Shown here piece by piece: positions 35,549-46,700 of a stretch of 64,000 nucleotides of DNA. The first letter of the stretch is position 1, and the number at the start of each line of letters is the position of its first letter. Position numbers and translations under genes: made by a program. The notes below the pieces were generated by a model. That model saw only the letters and a program-made list of their open reading frames with translations, ran no database searches and had not been told where the DNA came from. Source of the stretch: Robinsoniella peoriensis (GTDB taxonomy: Bacteria > Bacillota > Clostridia > Lachnospirales > Lachnospiraceae); NCBI RefSeq assembly GCF_042680125.1, contig NZ_JBHTNY010000012.1. One strand, given 5' to 3'.

Positions 35549-36224
35549 AGAGAAGAAAGTGATTATATTTATTGTGGAAGGTCCCAGCGATGAAGGAGCA
35601 ATCGGATCTATTGTGAAGGAGTATTTTTCAAGCAGTGAGGTAAAGTTTCACGTAATTCATGGGGACATCACAGCCCGGGGAAGTGTGAACTCTGACACGA
35701 TTATTAAGAGAATCAATGACTGTATGGAGGATGTTAAAACAAAATACAGATACACGGATGAGGATATCTTAAAAGTCATCCATCTGTCTGACCTGGATGG
35801 TGCATTTGTGACTGCGGAAAATGTCATACAAAAAAAGTCAGGTCCCACGGTTTACTATACCGACCACATTGAAACCTCAAATGTAGGTTCTCTGATAAAG
35901 CGAAATCAATTGAAATCAGAGTTGTTATATAAGCTCTCCGCTACCGGTAAAATTAACGAAGTGCCTTACCGCATTTATTATATGTCCTGTAATCTGGAGC
36001 ATGTGTTATTTAATGAACTGAGGGAGTTTAGCAGTGAAGAAAAATGGGAGTACTCGGATACTTTTGCAGAGAGGTTTGAGGGAAAGCCGGAAGAATTCAT
36101 TGAATTTTTAGGAAAAAATCAGGTGGCGGTAGATGGAACCTATAAAGAAACCTGGGATTTTATACAGGAAGGGGAAAATTCGCTGAATAGGTTTACTAAT
36201 TTTCAATTGGCATTTCAGGGGTGA
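35538..36224 (+). CDS. TOPRIM-like partner protein (AbiLii/RloB/AriB-like)
   Basis: A 228-residue protein. The N-terminus IIFIVEGPSDEGAIG puts a conserved acid (Glu14) before a Gly, and LSDLDGAF gives Asp85-x-Asp87; together these fit the metal-binding pattern of a TOPRIM fold. The C-terminal half is helical and unrecognised. The ATG at 35538 has AGGGAGGG upstream and overlaps the ATPase gene by 11 bases, so synthesis is coupled. Family knowledge: such partners act as effectors (nuclease-like) in AbiL and PARIS. The exact family assignment is uncertain. Confidence 0.72.
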   Translation: MPDKEKKVIIFIVEGPSDEGAIGSIVKEYFSSSEVKFHVIHGDITARGSVNSDTIIKRINDCMEDVKTKYRYTDEDILKVIHLSDLDGAFVTAENVIQKKSGPTVYYTDHIETSNVGSLIKRNQLKSELLYKLSATGKINEVPYRIYYMSCNLEHVLFNELREFSSEEKWEYSDTFAERFEGKPEEFIEFLGKNQVAVDGTYKETWDFIQEGENSLNRFTNFQLAFQG

Positions 36225-36241
36225 ATAGCGTAAAAAAGTGA

Positions 36242-36296
36242 TTGACATAAAATTAGTTCGGCGCTATAATTGTTTGTGACCAAACAGTTATAGCGC
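36242..36296 (+). promoter_or_regulatory. Consensus promoter and MarR operator
   Basis: TTGACA (36242-36247) and TATAAT (36265-36270) have a 17-bp spacer. A near-perfect inverted repeat with 16-bp arms (36261-36276 and 36281-36296, one mismatch) covers the -10 and start. Its core, TGTTTG-TGAC-CAAACA, is echoed before the ABC genes. Confidence 0.85.
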
Positions 36297-36323
36297 TAAT
36301 TTTATGTAAGAAAGGGATCGTAA

Positions 36324-36761
36324 ATGAGAAAAAGAGACGTTGGACGTGAAATACATGCACTTTCCAATCTGCTGGGCCGCAGGATAGAAGCAGAGAAAAA
36401 GCAGCAGGGAATGCAGGACGTTACACCCATGCAGACCTGGATTATAGGCTATCTCCAGGAACATAAGGGGCAGGATATCTTCCAGAGGGATATTGAACGC
36501 GATTTTACGATTACCCGTTCAACAGTAACCGGAATACTGAAGCTGATGGAGAAGAATGGATTAATATACAGAGTCAGCGTTCCGGAGGATGCAAGATTAA
36601 AGAAACTGATACTTACGGAAACGGGAGAAGCAATGTATCAGAAAGTCAGGCAGCATATAGAAGATACGGAACGGATGCTTGTCCAGGGGTTTACGGAGGA
36701 TGAAGTGGAAGCCTTATTAAACATGATGGACAGGTTAAGAGTAAATCTTGAGACTCTTTAG
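36324..36761 (+). CDS. MarR-family transcriptional regulator
   Basis: A 145-residue winged-helix regulator: the DNA-recognition part is IFQRDIERDFTITRSTVTGILKLMEKNGLI, followed by the wing (VSVPEDARLKKLILTE) and dimerisation helices. It is transcribed from a promoter overlapped by a long dyad and precedes two ABC exporter genes whose upstream region has a similar box. This layout points to a repressor of its own gene and of the exporter, released by a drug-like ligand. Confidence 0.93.
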   Translation: MRKRDVGREIHALSNLLGRRIEAEKKQQGMQDVTPMQTWIIGYLQEHKGQDIFQRDIERDFTITRSTVTGILKLMEKNGLIYRVSVPEDARLKKLILTETGEAMYQKVRQHIEDTERMLVQGFTEDEVEALLNMMDRLRVNLETL

Positions 36762-36819
36762 GCGGCTGCTGTACGATTGCAGTAGGAACTGGCGGATCCG
36801 GCCGGTAAGCTGAGATAGA

Positions 36820-36852
36820 TATGAGAAACATGCATCTGCGTGTTTCTTATAT
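36820..36852 (+). terminator. Hairpin after the MarR gene
   Basis: AGAAACATGC (36824-36833) pairs with GCGTGTTTCT (36838-36847) with one mismatch, followed by a T-rich stretch. It could be a weak terminator or part of the next regulatory region. Confidence 0.5.
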
Positions 36853-36858
36853 TTTCTC

Positions 36859-36879
36859 TATAATGTTTGGTTACGAACA
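36859..36879 (+). promoter_or_regulatory. -10 and MarR-type box before the ABC exporter genes
   Basis: TATAAT (36859-36864) runs into TGTTTG-GTTA-CGAACA (36864-36879), a near copy of the core of the MarR operator at 36271-36286. Confidence 0.7.
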
Positions 36880-36929
36880 GTATGTATACGAATTATTCGT
36901 GTACAAACAGATAATGTGGAGGTAAAAAA

Positions 36930-38696
36930 ATGATTAAAAAATTAATGAAAAGTATACGGGAGTATAAACGGGATTCCTTATTGACTCCTTTTTTCGTATC
37001 GCTGGAAGTTGTAATGGAGGTAATTATACCGCTTCTTATGGCAATGCTGATTGACTATGGAATCGATGGTAAGGATTTGGGATACATATGGAGAATGGGG
37101 ATCTTTCTGGTAGTATCCGCCATGATATCCCTCATATTCGGGGCACTTTCAGGCAAGTATGCAGCCAGCGCCTCGGCAGGATTTGCAAAGAATCTGAGAA
37201 AAGATATGTATTATAATGTACAGAACTTTTCATTCTCTAATATTGATAAATTTTCAACGGCAAGTATCGTTACAAGGCTTACCACAGATATAACAAATGT
37301 GCAGAACGCTTATCAGATGATTATACGAATGGCGGTGAGAAGCCCGATTATGCTGGTGTTTTCCATGATTATGGCATTTGGAATTAATGTGCAGATGGCC
37401 TTTATTTTCTTATGTGCCATACCTATACTGGGGATTGGACTTTGGGTGATTATGACAAAAGCGCACCCCATATTTGAACGGGTATTCCGTACCTATGATA
37501 AATTAAATAATGTTGTCCAGGAAAACCTTCACGGAATCCGGGTGGTAAAGTCCTATGTACGGGAAGAACATGAGAACGGAAAGTTTAAGAAGATTTCCGG
37601 CAGTATTTATTCTGATTTCTCAAAGGCAGAAAAACTGCTGGCTTTTAATATGCCGCTGATGCAGTTTTGTATGTATGCATGTATGCTGTTGGTTTCCTGG
37701 TTTGGTGCAAGGGCAATTGTGGCATCCGGAAATAATCCGGCAGTGGGGATGTCAACTGGACAGTTAATGAGTTTGATTACTTATGCAATGCAGATACTGA
37801 TGAGTCTGATGATGCTGTCCATGGTATTTGTAATGATCACCATGTCAAGAGCTTCTGCCGAGCGTATCGTAGAAATCCTTACTGAAGAAAGCAGCCTGAA
37901 AAATGGGGAACATCCGGTAATGGAAGTGAAAGATGGCTCCGTAGTATTCGAAGATGTAAATTTCAGTTATGCAGGTGATCAAAATAAATTGTGCCTGAAG
38001 AATGTAAATCTGGAAATTAAATCCGGTGAAACCGTTGGGATTATCGGTGGAACCGGTGCGGCAAAGACCACCCTTGTCCAGTTAATACCAAGGCTGTATG
38101 ATGTGACTTCCGGCAATCTTCTGGTTGGAGGCAGGGATGTGCGCAGTTATGATATAGAAACCCTCCGGGACCAGGTAGCCATGGTGCTGCAGAAGAATAT
38201 TCTCTTCTCCGGAACGATTAAGGAGAATCTCCGCTGGGGAAATGAGTCTGCAACGGATGAAGAATTGATACATGCATGTATATTGGCCCAGGCGGATGAT
38301 TTTGTACAGAGTTTCCCCAATAAATATGATACTTATATAGAACAGGGAGGAAGTAATGTATCGGGAGGCCAGAAGCAGCGCCTCTGTATTGCCAGAGCCC
38401 TTCTTAAAAAGCCAAAGATATTAATTCTGGATGATTCAACCAGTGCCGTTGATACCAGGACCGATGCCATGATACGAAAAGCATTTGCAGAAGAAATTCC
38501 TGATACAACGAAATTTATTATCGCCCAGCGTATCTCCTCCGTACAGGATGCGGACAAAATCATTGTTATGGACGGCGGGTATATACAGGATGTGGGTACC
38601 CACGAAGAACTGCTTGCAGGCAGTAATATTTATAGAGAAGTATATGAATCCCAGGTGAAAGGAGGCGTGGAAGATGAATCAGAACAGTCAAAATAA
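36930..38696 (+). CDS. ABC exporter half-transporter with degenerate ATP site (heterodimer subunit 1)
   Basis: A 588-residue exporter: six transmembrane helices (about 20-320), then the ATPase domain. The Walker A is atypical, GGTGAAKTT with Ala378 in place of the usual Gly before Lys379. Signature NVSGGQKQR is present. Walker B ends in LILDDSTS, with Asp502 where the catalytic glutamate normally lies. Family knowledge: heterodimeric exporters (BmrCD, TM287/288) have one such degenerate site. It overlaps the partner gene by 23 bp and is under a MarR-type box, so drug efflux is likely. Confidence 0.93.
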   Translation: MIKKLMKSIREYKRDSLLTPFFVSLEVVMEVIIPLLMAMLIDYGIDGKDLGYIWRMGIFLVVSAMISLIFGALSGKYAASASAGFAKNLRKDMYYNVQNFSFSNIDKFSTASIVTRLTTDITNVQNAYQMIIRMAVRSPIMLVFSMIMAFGINVQMAFIFLCAIPILGIGLWVIMTKAHPIFERVFRTYDKLNNVVQENLHGIRVVKSYVREEHENGKFKKISGSIYSDFSKAEKLLAFNMPLMQFCMYACMLLVSWFGARAIVASGNNPAVGMSTGQLMSLITYAMQILMSLMMLSMVFVMITMSRASAERIVEILTEESSLKNGEHPVMEVKDGSVVFEDVNFSYAGDQNKLCLKNVNLEIKSGETVGIIGGTGAAKTTLVQLIPRLYDVTSGNLLVGGRDVRSYDIETLRDQVAMVLQKNILFSGTIKENLRWGNESATDEELIHACILAQADDFVQSFPNKYDTYIEQGGSNVSGGQKQRLCIARALLKKPKILILDDSTSAVDTRTDAMIRKAFAEEIPDTTKFIIAQRISSVQDADKIIVMDGGYIQDVGTHEELLAGSNIYREVYESQVKGGVEDESEQSK

Positions 38697-40572
38697 ATCA
38701 GAAAAGAAAACAATGGAAAAAGTAAACGGAAAAGTAGTGAAGAGACTCTTGTCCTATATCGGGCAGTATAAACTGCGCTTTACCTTAGTGCTTATCTGTA
38801 TCCTGATCAGTGCACTGACCAGTGTAGCCAGCTCTTTGTATCTGGAGACGCTGATCGATGATTATATAACACCGCTTTTACTGGAAGCGGCGCCTGTATT
38901 TACGCCGCTTCTGAGATCTGTCCTGTTTATGGGCTGCATCTATCTGGCTGGTGTTGTGGCAACGCTGCTCTATAACCGGCTTATGGTTGTAATTGCCCAG
39001 GGAATTCTCAAAGATATCAGAGACTCCATGTTTGCAAAAATGCAGACATTGCCCATCCGGTATTTTGATACCCATGCCCATGGAGATATTATGAGTCATT
39101 ATACAAATGATACCGACACGCTGCGTCAAATGATGGCTCAGAGCATACCGCAGATGTTTTCTTCAATGATCACCATTGTGTCCGTATTTTTTGCAATGCT
39201 GTTTACCAGCTGGCAGCTGACCATATTTGTGCTGATTTTTGTATTTATTATGCTGAACGTGACGAAGCTGATCGCGGGAAAGAGCGGCTACTATTTTATT
39301 CGCCAGCAGGCAGCGCTGGGGGGGCTGAATGGTTTTATTGAAGAGATGATAAACGGGCAGAAAGTAATTAAAGTATTCTGCCATGAAGAAAAGGCCAAGG
39401 AAGAATTTAACCAGAAAAATGAGGAACTTTGTGCTGATGCCACTCAGGCAAATGCTTTTGCCAATATATTAATGCCTGTTATGGGAAATCTGGGAAATCT
39501 CCAGTATGTGTTAATTGCTATGTTGGGAGGGACATTGGCGCTGACAGGAATGGCCGGGCTTACCATCGGAACGATTGCTTCCTTCCTGCAGTTGAGCAGA
39601 AGCTTTGTAAATCCCCTCAGCCAGATATCCAACCAGTTAAATATGGTCGTTATGGCACTGGCTGGCGCAGAACGTATTTTTAATCTGATGGACGAAGAAC
39701 CGGAAGTGGATGAAGGGTATGTAACGCTGGTAAATGCAGTCTATGACAAAGCAGGAAACCTGACAGAAGCAAAAGAGCGTACCGGACTATGGGCATGGAA
39801 GCATCCTCATGGGGATGGAACACTGACCTATACAGAACTAAAAGGAGAGGTACGGTTCTACGATGTGGATTTCGGATACAATGCAGATAAGATCGTGCTG
39901 CATAACATTACGCTGTATGCAGAACCGGGGGAAAAACTGGCATTTGTCGGTTCAACGGGAGCAGGGAAAACAACAATTACCAATCTCATCAACCGTTTTT
40001 ATGATCTGGCAGACGGTAAGATCCGTTATGACGATATTAATATTAATAAAATTAAAAAAGACGACCTTCGGCGATCCCTGGGTATTGTATTGCAGGATAC
40101 CAATCTTTTCACCGGAACCATTATGGAAAATATCAGGTATGGAAAACTGGATGCTACTGAAGAAGAAGTATTTGAAGCGGCACGCCTGGCAAATGCAGAT
40201 GGCTTTATCCGGAGACTGCCGGATGGATACGATACGGTAATTACCGGAAACGGAGGCAGCCTCTCCCAGGGACAGCGGCAGCTGATTGCAATAGCCAGAG
40301 CGGCAGTAGCTGATCCTCCGGTTATGATTCTGGATGAAGCCACTTCTTCCATTGATACCAGAACGGAATCTATTGTTCAAAGGGGAATGGACGGGCTGAT
40401 GCATGGAAGAACCGTATTTGTAATTGCCCACAGATTATCCACGGTACAGAATTCAGATGTGATCATGGTATTGGAACAGGGGCGGATTATAGAACGGGGA
40501 AGCCATGCAAAACTGATCAGTGACAGAGGGAAGTATTACCAGCTCTATACAGGAGCTTTTGAGTTAGAATAA
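38674..40572 (+). CDS. ABC exporter half-transporter with intact ATP site (heterodimer subunit 2)
   Basis: A 632-residue partner of the preceding subunit: transmembrane domain about 25-350, then an ATPase domain with Walker A GSTGAGKTT, signature SLSQGQRQL, and Walker B MILDEATSS containing catalytic Glu555. An insert of about 35 residues (EGYVTLVNAVYDKAGNLTEAKERTG region) precedes the ATPase domain, as in related BmrD-type subunits. AAAGGAGG lies before the ATG, inside the end of the first gene. Confidence 0.94.
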   Translation: MNQNSQNKSEKKTMEKVNGKVVKRLLSYIGQYKLRFTLVLICILISALTSVASSLYLETLIDDYITPLLLEAAPVFTPLLRSVLFMGCIYLAGVVATLLYNRLMVVIAQGILKDIRDSMFAKMQTLPIRYFDTHAHGDIMSHYTNDTDTLRQMMAQSIPQMFSSMITIVSVFFAMLFTSWQLTIFVLIFVFIMLNVTKLIAGKSGYYFIRQQAALGGLNGFIEEMINGQKVIKVFCHEEKAKEEFNQKNEELCADATQANAFANILMPVMGNLGNLQYVLIAMLGGTLALTGMAGLTIGTIASFLQLSRSFVNPLSQISNQLNMVVMALAGAERIFNLMDEEPEVDEGYVTLVNAVYDKAGNLTEAKERTGLWAWKHPHGDGTLTYTELKGEVRFYDVDFGYNADKIVLHNITLYAEPGEKLAFVGSTGAGKTTITNLINRFYDLADGKIRYDDININKIKKDDLRRSLGIVLQDTNLFTGTIMENIRYGKLDATEEEVFEAARLANADGFIRRLPDGYDTVITGNGGSLSQGQRQLIAIARAAVADPPVMILDEATSSIDTRTESIVQRGMDGLMHGRTVFVIAHRLSTVQNSDVIMVLEQGRIIERGSHAKLISDRGKYYQLYTGAFELE

Positions 40573-40657
40573 GGGGATATTTTGTATAAAAGTATAAGAA
40601 TATCATAAATGTGTAAAAAATACTCAAAAAATTGCAACGATAAATGCCAATTGCTAG

Positions 40658-40666
40658 TGCTATAAT
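40658..40666 (+). promoter_or_regulatory. Extended -10 promoter of the giant GH2 gene
   Basis: TGCTATAAT, 74 bp before the gene start. There is no good -35 at 17 bp; TTGCAA at 40632-40637 is too far. Confidence 0.6.
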
Positions 40667-40739
40667 GTCAAAGACAAGGTGAAAATTCGTATATAAATTG
40701 TACGATTTACACAAAACAAACCTTAAGAAGGAGGACATT

Positions 40740-43700
40740 ATGGGCAAGAGAAGAAAGAAACTATTGAGCATGGCATTGGTTGTCGGTATGGTAGTATCCA
40801 ACCTGTCACCGTATACGAATGTACTGGCGGCAGAACCGGATAATGTGTCCACGGGGAGTGCAGAAACAGCGGAGTTAAATGAAGACCCCGGCGATGCACT
40901 GCCCCCTGGGACTGCAAAGGCAATTAAGGAGACAGAGTCAGAAACAGAACCAGAAACAGAACCGGTCAGCCGGGTAGAGACAGAAACAGAAGCAGTAAGG
41001 GAATCAACGTCGCAAGCAGAGACAATTGCAGAGACAAACCAGGTGGAAACAGAAAAAGAAACAATGAGTGAAACCGAGACACAGCTGACAGAAGAAACCG
41101 AGACTGAAACTGCCAGGGAGACAAAGAATAAAAATGCAGCAGCAGTCAATAATGTGGATGTAAATGGATTGTTTGCAGAATATTATACGACTTCCGGTAG
41201 TGGAAAGAATGTGAAACTGGATGCACTTAAGTCAAAAGGTATTGATTATAATATTAATTACGGGGATTTGAATGCCAAGCTGATGCTTACAACGGGAAAA
41301 GATGATTATGCCGGCATCCGCTGGAGCGGCAGAATCCGGGTACCGGAAACAGCGGATTACACCTTCTACGGTCTTGCTGACAATGGAATCAGACTGTGGG
41401 TGAATGGAGAGCAGCTGTTTAATTACTGGGACGGCGAGTCCTGGGATATATTACAGACAAGTAAAGGAGTAGCATTAGAAGCAGGAAAATTCTATGATAT
41501 TAAAGTAGAATATTTTGACTACAGCGGAGGCGCACATGCCACTTTATCCTGGAGTAATAACAAAGGATTGAAGGACAAGAGTACCATTCCGTCATCTGCA
41601 TTTTTCCTCCCCTCTGATTATAATGGAATTTATATTGGAAGCATCGATACTTCCCAAGCGAACCTGAAGGAAGGCGAAGACTTTAAGGGGGATGTAACAG
41701 TAAATGGTTTTGGACTGGATCAGGTGGAAAGTTTTGAGATTGTAAAGACTTCCGGTGAATCCCTGAAGACTCCTGTCTACGCAGAAGTAACCTCACAAAA
41801 AAATGAAGAAGCAAAAATTGTAATCCCAAATATGGAAACCGGTACATACAAGCTGAAAATCAAACAGAGCAATACTGCCGTGATTTCAAAAGGCCTTATC
41901 ATTGTAAAACCGGGAACAGAGGAAGTTCCAACAAGAACAGAACGTCCAAGGGCAGACTGGGAAAGAGAGTCCTATGTAAACTTAAACGGAATCTGGGAGT
42001 TCGACTTTGACGCAGATGAAGAAGGAAAAAATGCAGGCTGGTATAATCCGGATCAGGAATTTTCAAGATCCATTAACGTACCGTTCTGCTGGGAATCTTC
42101 TTTAAGCGGTATCAGTGACCCTGATTATAAAGGTCAGGCATGGTACAAGAAAACAGTTCGTGTAGACAAGTCCTGGGAAGGCAGAAAAATCTTCTTAAAG
42201 TTCGGAGCCGTTGACTGGAAATGCAAGCTCTGGGTCAATGGGGAAGAAGTCGGAGAACACATTGGCGGGTACAGCGCATTTGAAATGGATGTCACAGATC
42301 ATATGAAAGCGGGCGAAGACAATGTTATAACGCTCTGGGTAGAGGATAAAGGAAGCTACGGCGATGACAGCTATCCGGCATTGATTGGTAAACAGGGAAG
42401 AAACGCACCTTGCGGATATATCCATACAAGCGGAATCTGGCAGACAGTGGGTATGGAAGCCAGAAGTGCAACCTATCTGGACAATGCCAAAGCAGTTTCG
42501 GATATTGACAATGCTACGGTAACTTATGATCTGGATGTAACCACAGATAAAGACCAGACACTTACAGTGGAATATGATTTTGCAAGTACCGTATATGACA
42601 TGGAAAATGACGTGGATATCCCTACCGGTTCCGTGGTAGAGGGAAGCCAGGAGATTCAGGTAGAATCAGGTGACAACGAGGTGGAACTTTCCCCGATTGC
42701 CATTGCAAACCAGAAACTCTGGAATTACGATGATCCAAATCTTTACCAGGGTACCCTGACCGTTAAGGATATGGATGGAAATGTGCTGGATGAACTTTCT
42801 ACTTACTTTGGACTTCGTAAGGTAGAAGCGAAATATTACAATGAAGACCTGGGTGTAAAATATATTTATCTCAATGATGAACCTGTTTATATGTCAGGAC
42901 TTCTGGACCAGGGCTTCTGGGAAGAGGGAATCTATACCGCACCATCCGAAGATGCTTTAAAATATGATATTCTGGCAATGAAAGAAGCCGGATTCAATAT
43001 GATCCGTAAGCATCTGAAAATTGAAGATCCGCTGCAGTATTACTGGTGTGATAAATTAGGAATGATGGTATGGCAGGATATGCCGCATGCAACCGCTATG
43101 GTGCCCTCCAAAGAAGGCGGCGAGGCGCTTGGCAGAAAATATTATGAAGAATGCCTGGATGCTGCAATGGAAATGAATTATAACCATCCGTCAATTGTGT
43201 CCGTTATGCTGTTCAACGAAACCTGGGGACTGTATGCGGCATATAATGATAACGGCAAGAACCGGAACGTAAAAGCATCTGACGGCAAGAGTACGGCAGA
43301 GTGGGTAGAGTACTTATATAATAAGACAAAAGGGGCATATCCGAATATGCTGATTGAGGATATGAGTCCCTGCAACAGTGACCACGTTCAGCCGTCTGAC
43401 CTGAATACATACCACATGTATCCAAAATCTTATGACGGTACTGTAGGTGATGTGGAGAACAGGGTTAACAATGCATATGTAGGATCAGAAAATAACTATA
43501 AGTTCGGCTTTAAGCAGGATGGCGATCCCCTTTTGAACAGTGAGTACGGCGGTGTTGCTGCTTATGACGGCGATTTTGACATCTCCTATTGCTTTAAATT
43601 TATGACAGATGTTCAGAGAAGATATGAAAAACAAAGCGGATTTGTATATACAGAGCCATTTGACGTAGAATACGAGCGCAACGGAATATTGACCTATGAC

Positions 43701-46700
43701 AGGCAGAAGAAGATCTTTGGTTATGATGAAATTGCATATGGCGGTGACATGGGAATCCAGGATTTAGTACAGGAGACCTATATCGGAATCGTAGACAGTC
43801 CGGTTAAAAATGTAAAACCGGGAGCAAAGATAAAAACAAAGATTATGGCAATGAGCTGGACAAATGATGTACCGGAAAATACCGTTGTAAAATGGCGTTT
43901 CGACGGAACAGACATCTATGGAAACAATATCAGCACAGACCTTGCCGGTACACTGGGAATGGAAATTATCCCTTATGAAAAAGCAGAAGCAAGCCTTTCC
44001 TTCCATGCGCCTGCCCAGGCTTGTGTTGGAACTTTAACCGTATGGATAGAAGGACCGGATGGAGCAAAAATTGCGAAAAACTTTACCAATATCGTAGTTG
44101 CAGATCCGTCAAGCGAGAATAAAGAACTGATTCTGGATAACGAAAATGGTTCCATTACCATGAAAGCAGCTGTTAATGACCGCAGGATGGTTACCACAGA
44201 AGGAACCGGAAGCCAGGATTACAGCTATACATTGCCGGAAAACTTTAACCTTGATACTTTAAATGGCCTTAAAATTATTGCTGAGGCATCATCCTTCAAA
44301 GGTCAGACAGGAACTGATAAGAACCATTCTTCTTTCAGCTCTGCATACAGCCAGACAGCAGAGGGCAGGGAGCGGGCATCGGATATGACCGTTTATGTAA
44401 ACGGCGTAGAGGTTGACACGGTTTATCTTCCGGACAACCCAAGGGATATGAGAGGAACACTTTCCCTGAATGCTCCATATAACGGTGCAACCAGTGCAGG
44501 TGACTTTGGTTATCTGGTAAATTTAAGTGTATCAAAGGAAAAACTGGCTGAAATTAAAGCCGCTATGGGTGACAGTAAAGTAATGAAAGTTACTTACGCT
44601 GTAAAAGAGGATGCAGCAAATCAAAACGGACTTCGTATTTACAACTCCGTATACGGAAGATATGCTGTAAATCCTACCATTATCTTAAATCCAAAAGACA
44701 TTGAAAAAGCAGATCAGGTAACGGCAGTAAAAAATATTAAGACAGATTCTGATAATTACAGTGTTGAAGGTGTCTTATCGGGCAATTCCAGCCTGAACGT
44801 AAGAACGGGCGAGAAAGAAGGATATGTTATCGCTCTTGCAAACGGCGGAAGCAGTATTACCGTTACAAATAAGAAGACAAACCAGGTGATTGGAGATGCA
44901 GCAGAATTGGCAGCAGGAAACCATCACGTAAAAGTAACCTTATTTGACGAACAGATTCGCGTATTTGCAGATAACAACCCGGAAGCTGCTATAAATGTAT
45001 TTGACAGAAGCGGTTTTACCGGAGGAATCACGGTAAATGCATCCGGAACCAATCCGGTAGCAGATCTTGTGGTTTCACCGGAATCCTATGAAGCAGTTAA
45101 GTCGGAAATCGATGATACCGTAAAAGATGTTGAAGTAACGGATGATTTCAGCGATGCAGATTATGCAAAAAGATATGAAATCATGGGTGGTGCATGGAGT
45201 GGAAACGTCTTAAACGGCGCACTGAATATGAGCGCTTCTGATCAGGGAGATAAAATGATAATGAAGGGCATCTCCATGTCAGACGGTATCTACGAAATGG
45301 ATATCAAAGTAACCAACTCATCAGGAATAAACGGAAATGCAGGATTTTTATTCCGTTCTTCTAACTATAATATTGGACCGGATGGTGCCAATGGATATTA
45401 TGCAGGTATTGGTGACCGTTATGTACAGCTTGGACGCATGAGCCAGGGATGGAAAGAGCTTGCTAAAGTTACCGTTCCGGAACTGGTTGTAGGAAGTACA
45501 CATACACTCCGCATTGCAGTATTTGGTTCCCGGATCCAGATCTATGTAGATGATGCCCAGGTTCCATGTGTAGACATTAATGATTCTACGTATCTGGAAG
45601 GCGGCGCAGCTGTCAGAGGCTACCGTGTAGCAGCCACATTAGACAACATCCATGTGGCAAGCATCCCGCGTTATAGCAGCACATTTGAAAAAGGCAGTGA
45701 TGAATGGGAAGCAAACGGAAACTGGAAGACCGTGGACGGAGCTTATACTTCCGCTTCTAAGGGTGCATACTCCCTGATTGACAGCAATAAAATAAAAGAT
45801 GTTCTGTTTGCAGCAGATGTAAAACCGGGAACAGAGGACTCCGTAACCGCAATGCTGCTGCGTACCGTAAGCGGATCAGCAGGAATCAGAGGCTATCAGC
45901 TGGTTGCAGATGCAGAAAATGATAAAGTACAGATTGTAAAATCGGAAAATGGCAGGACTACCGTTCTGGCGGAAACCGGCATGCGCCTTCAGGCAGGCAG
46001 GACATACCGTTTAACTGTGGAAATGCAGGGCTCTGTTATCAAGGCTTATAAAAATGACAACAGAGAAGCGCTTATGATAGCAGAAGATTCGGCATTTACC
46101 GCAGGTCAGATTGGTATCATGAATGTAAATGGAACTTCGGCCATCGACAACGTTGCAGTCAACAACCAGTTTATTGACGGCGGGTTAATGAAACCGGCGG
46201 ATCCAAAAGCGCTGGATGAAATCATTGCAGAAGCACAAAAAGCAGATGCGGGCAAATATACCGCAGATTCTTACAGCAGACTCAAAGCAGCTCTGGATGC
46301 GGCCCTGGATGCGGATCGTTACGATCAGCAGGAAATTGACGGGGCAGTTACAGCAGTCAGAGAAGCGCTTAACCAGCTGGTATTAAAACCAGTTGATCTT
46401 ACGGTATTGAACAGTAAAATTGCAGAAGCGAAGAAATTAGACCCAGGCAGATACACGGCAGATTCTTATGCCAAAGTAAAAGCAGCACTGGCAGCAGCGG
46501 AAGCAGTGAATAAAAAAGACCAGGCAGCAGTAGATGCAGCAGCAAAAGCATTAGGTGATGCCATTGGACAGCTCAAGATAAAACCGGCAGACTTAAGTGT
46601 ATTAAACCAGAAGATTGCAGAAGCGAAGAAACTGGATGTGAACAAGTATACCGCCGATTCTTATGCTAAGGTAAAAGCGGCACTGGCAGCAGCAGAAGCA

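Noticed and set aside
40517..41149. A 210-residue Ser/Val-rich frame on the minus strand
   Set aside because: It is the antisense of the Glu/Thr-rich spacer and signal peptide of the giant GH2 protein and crosses its promoter.
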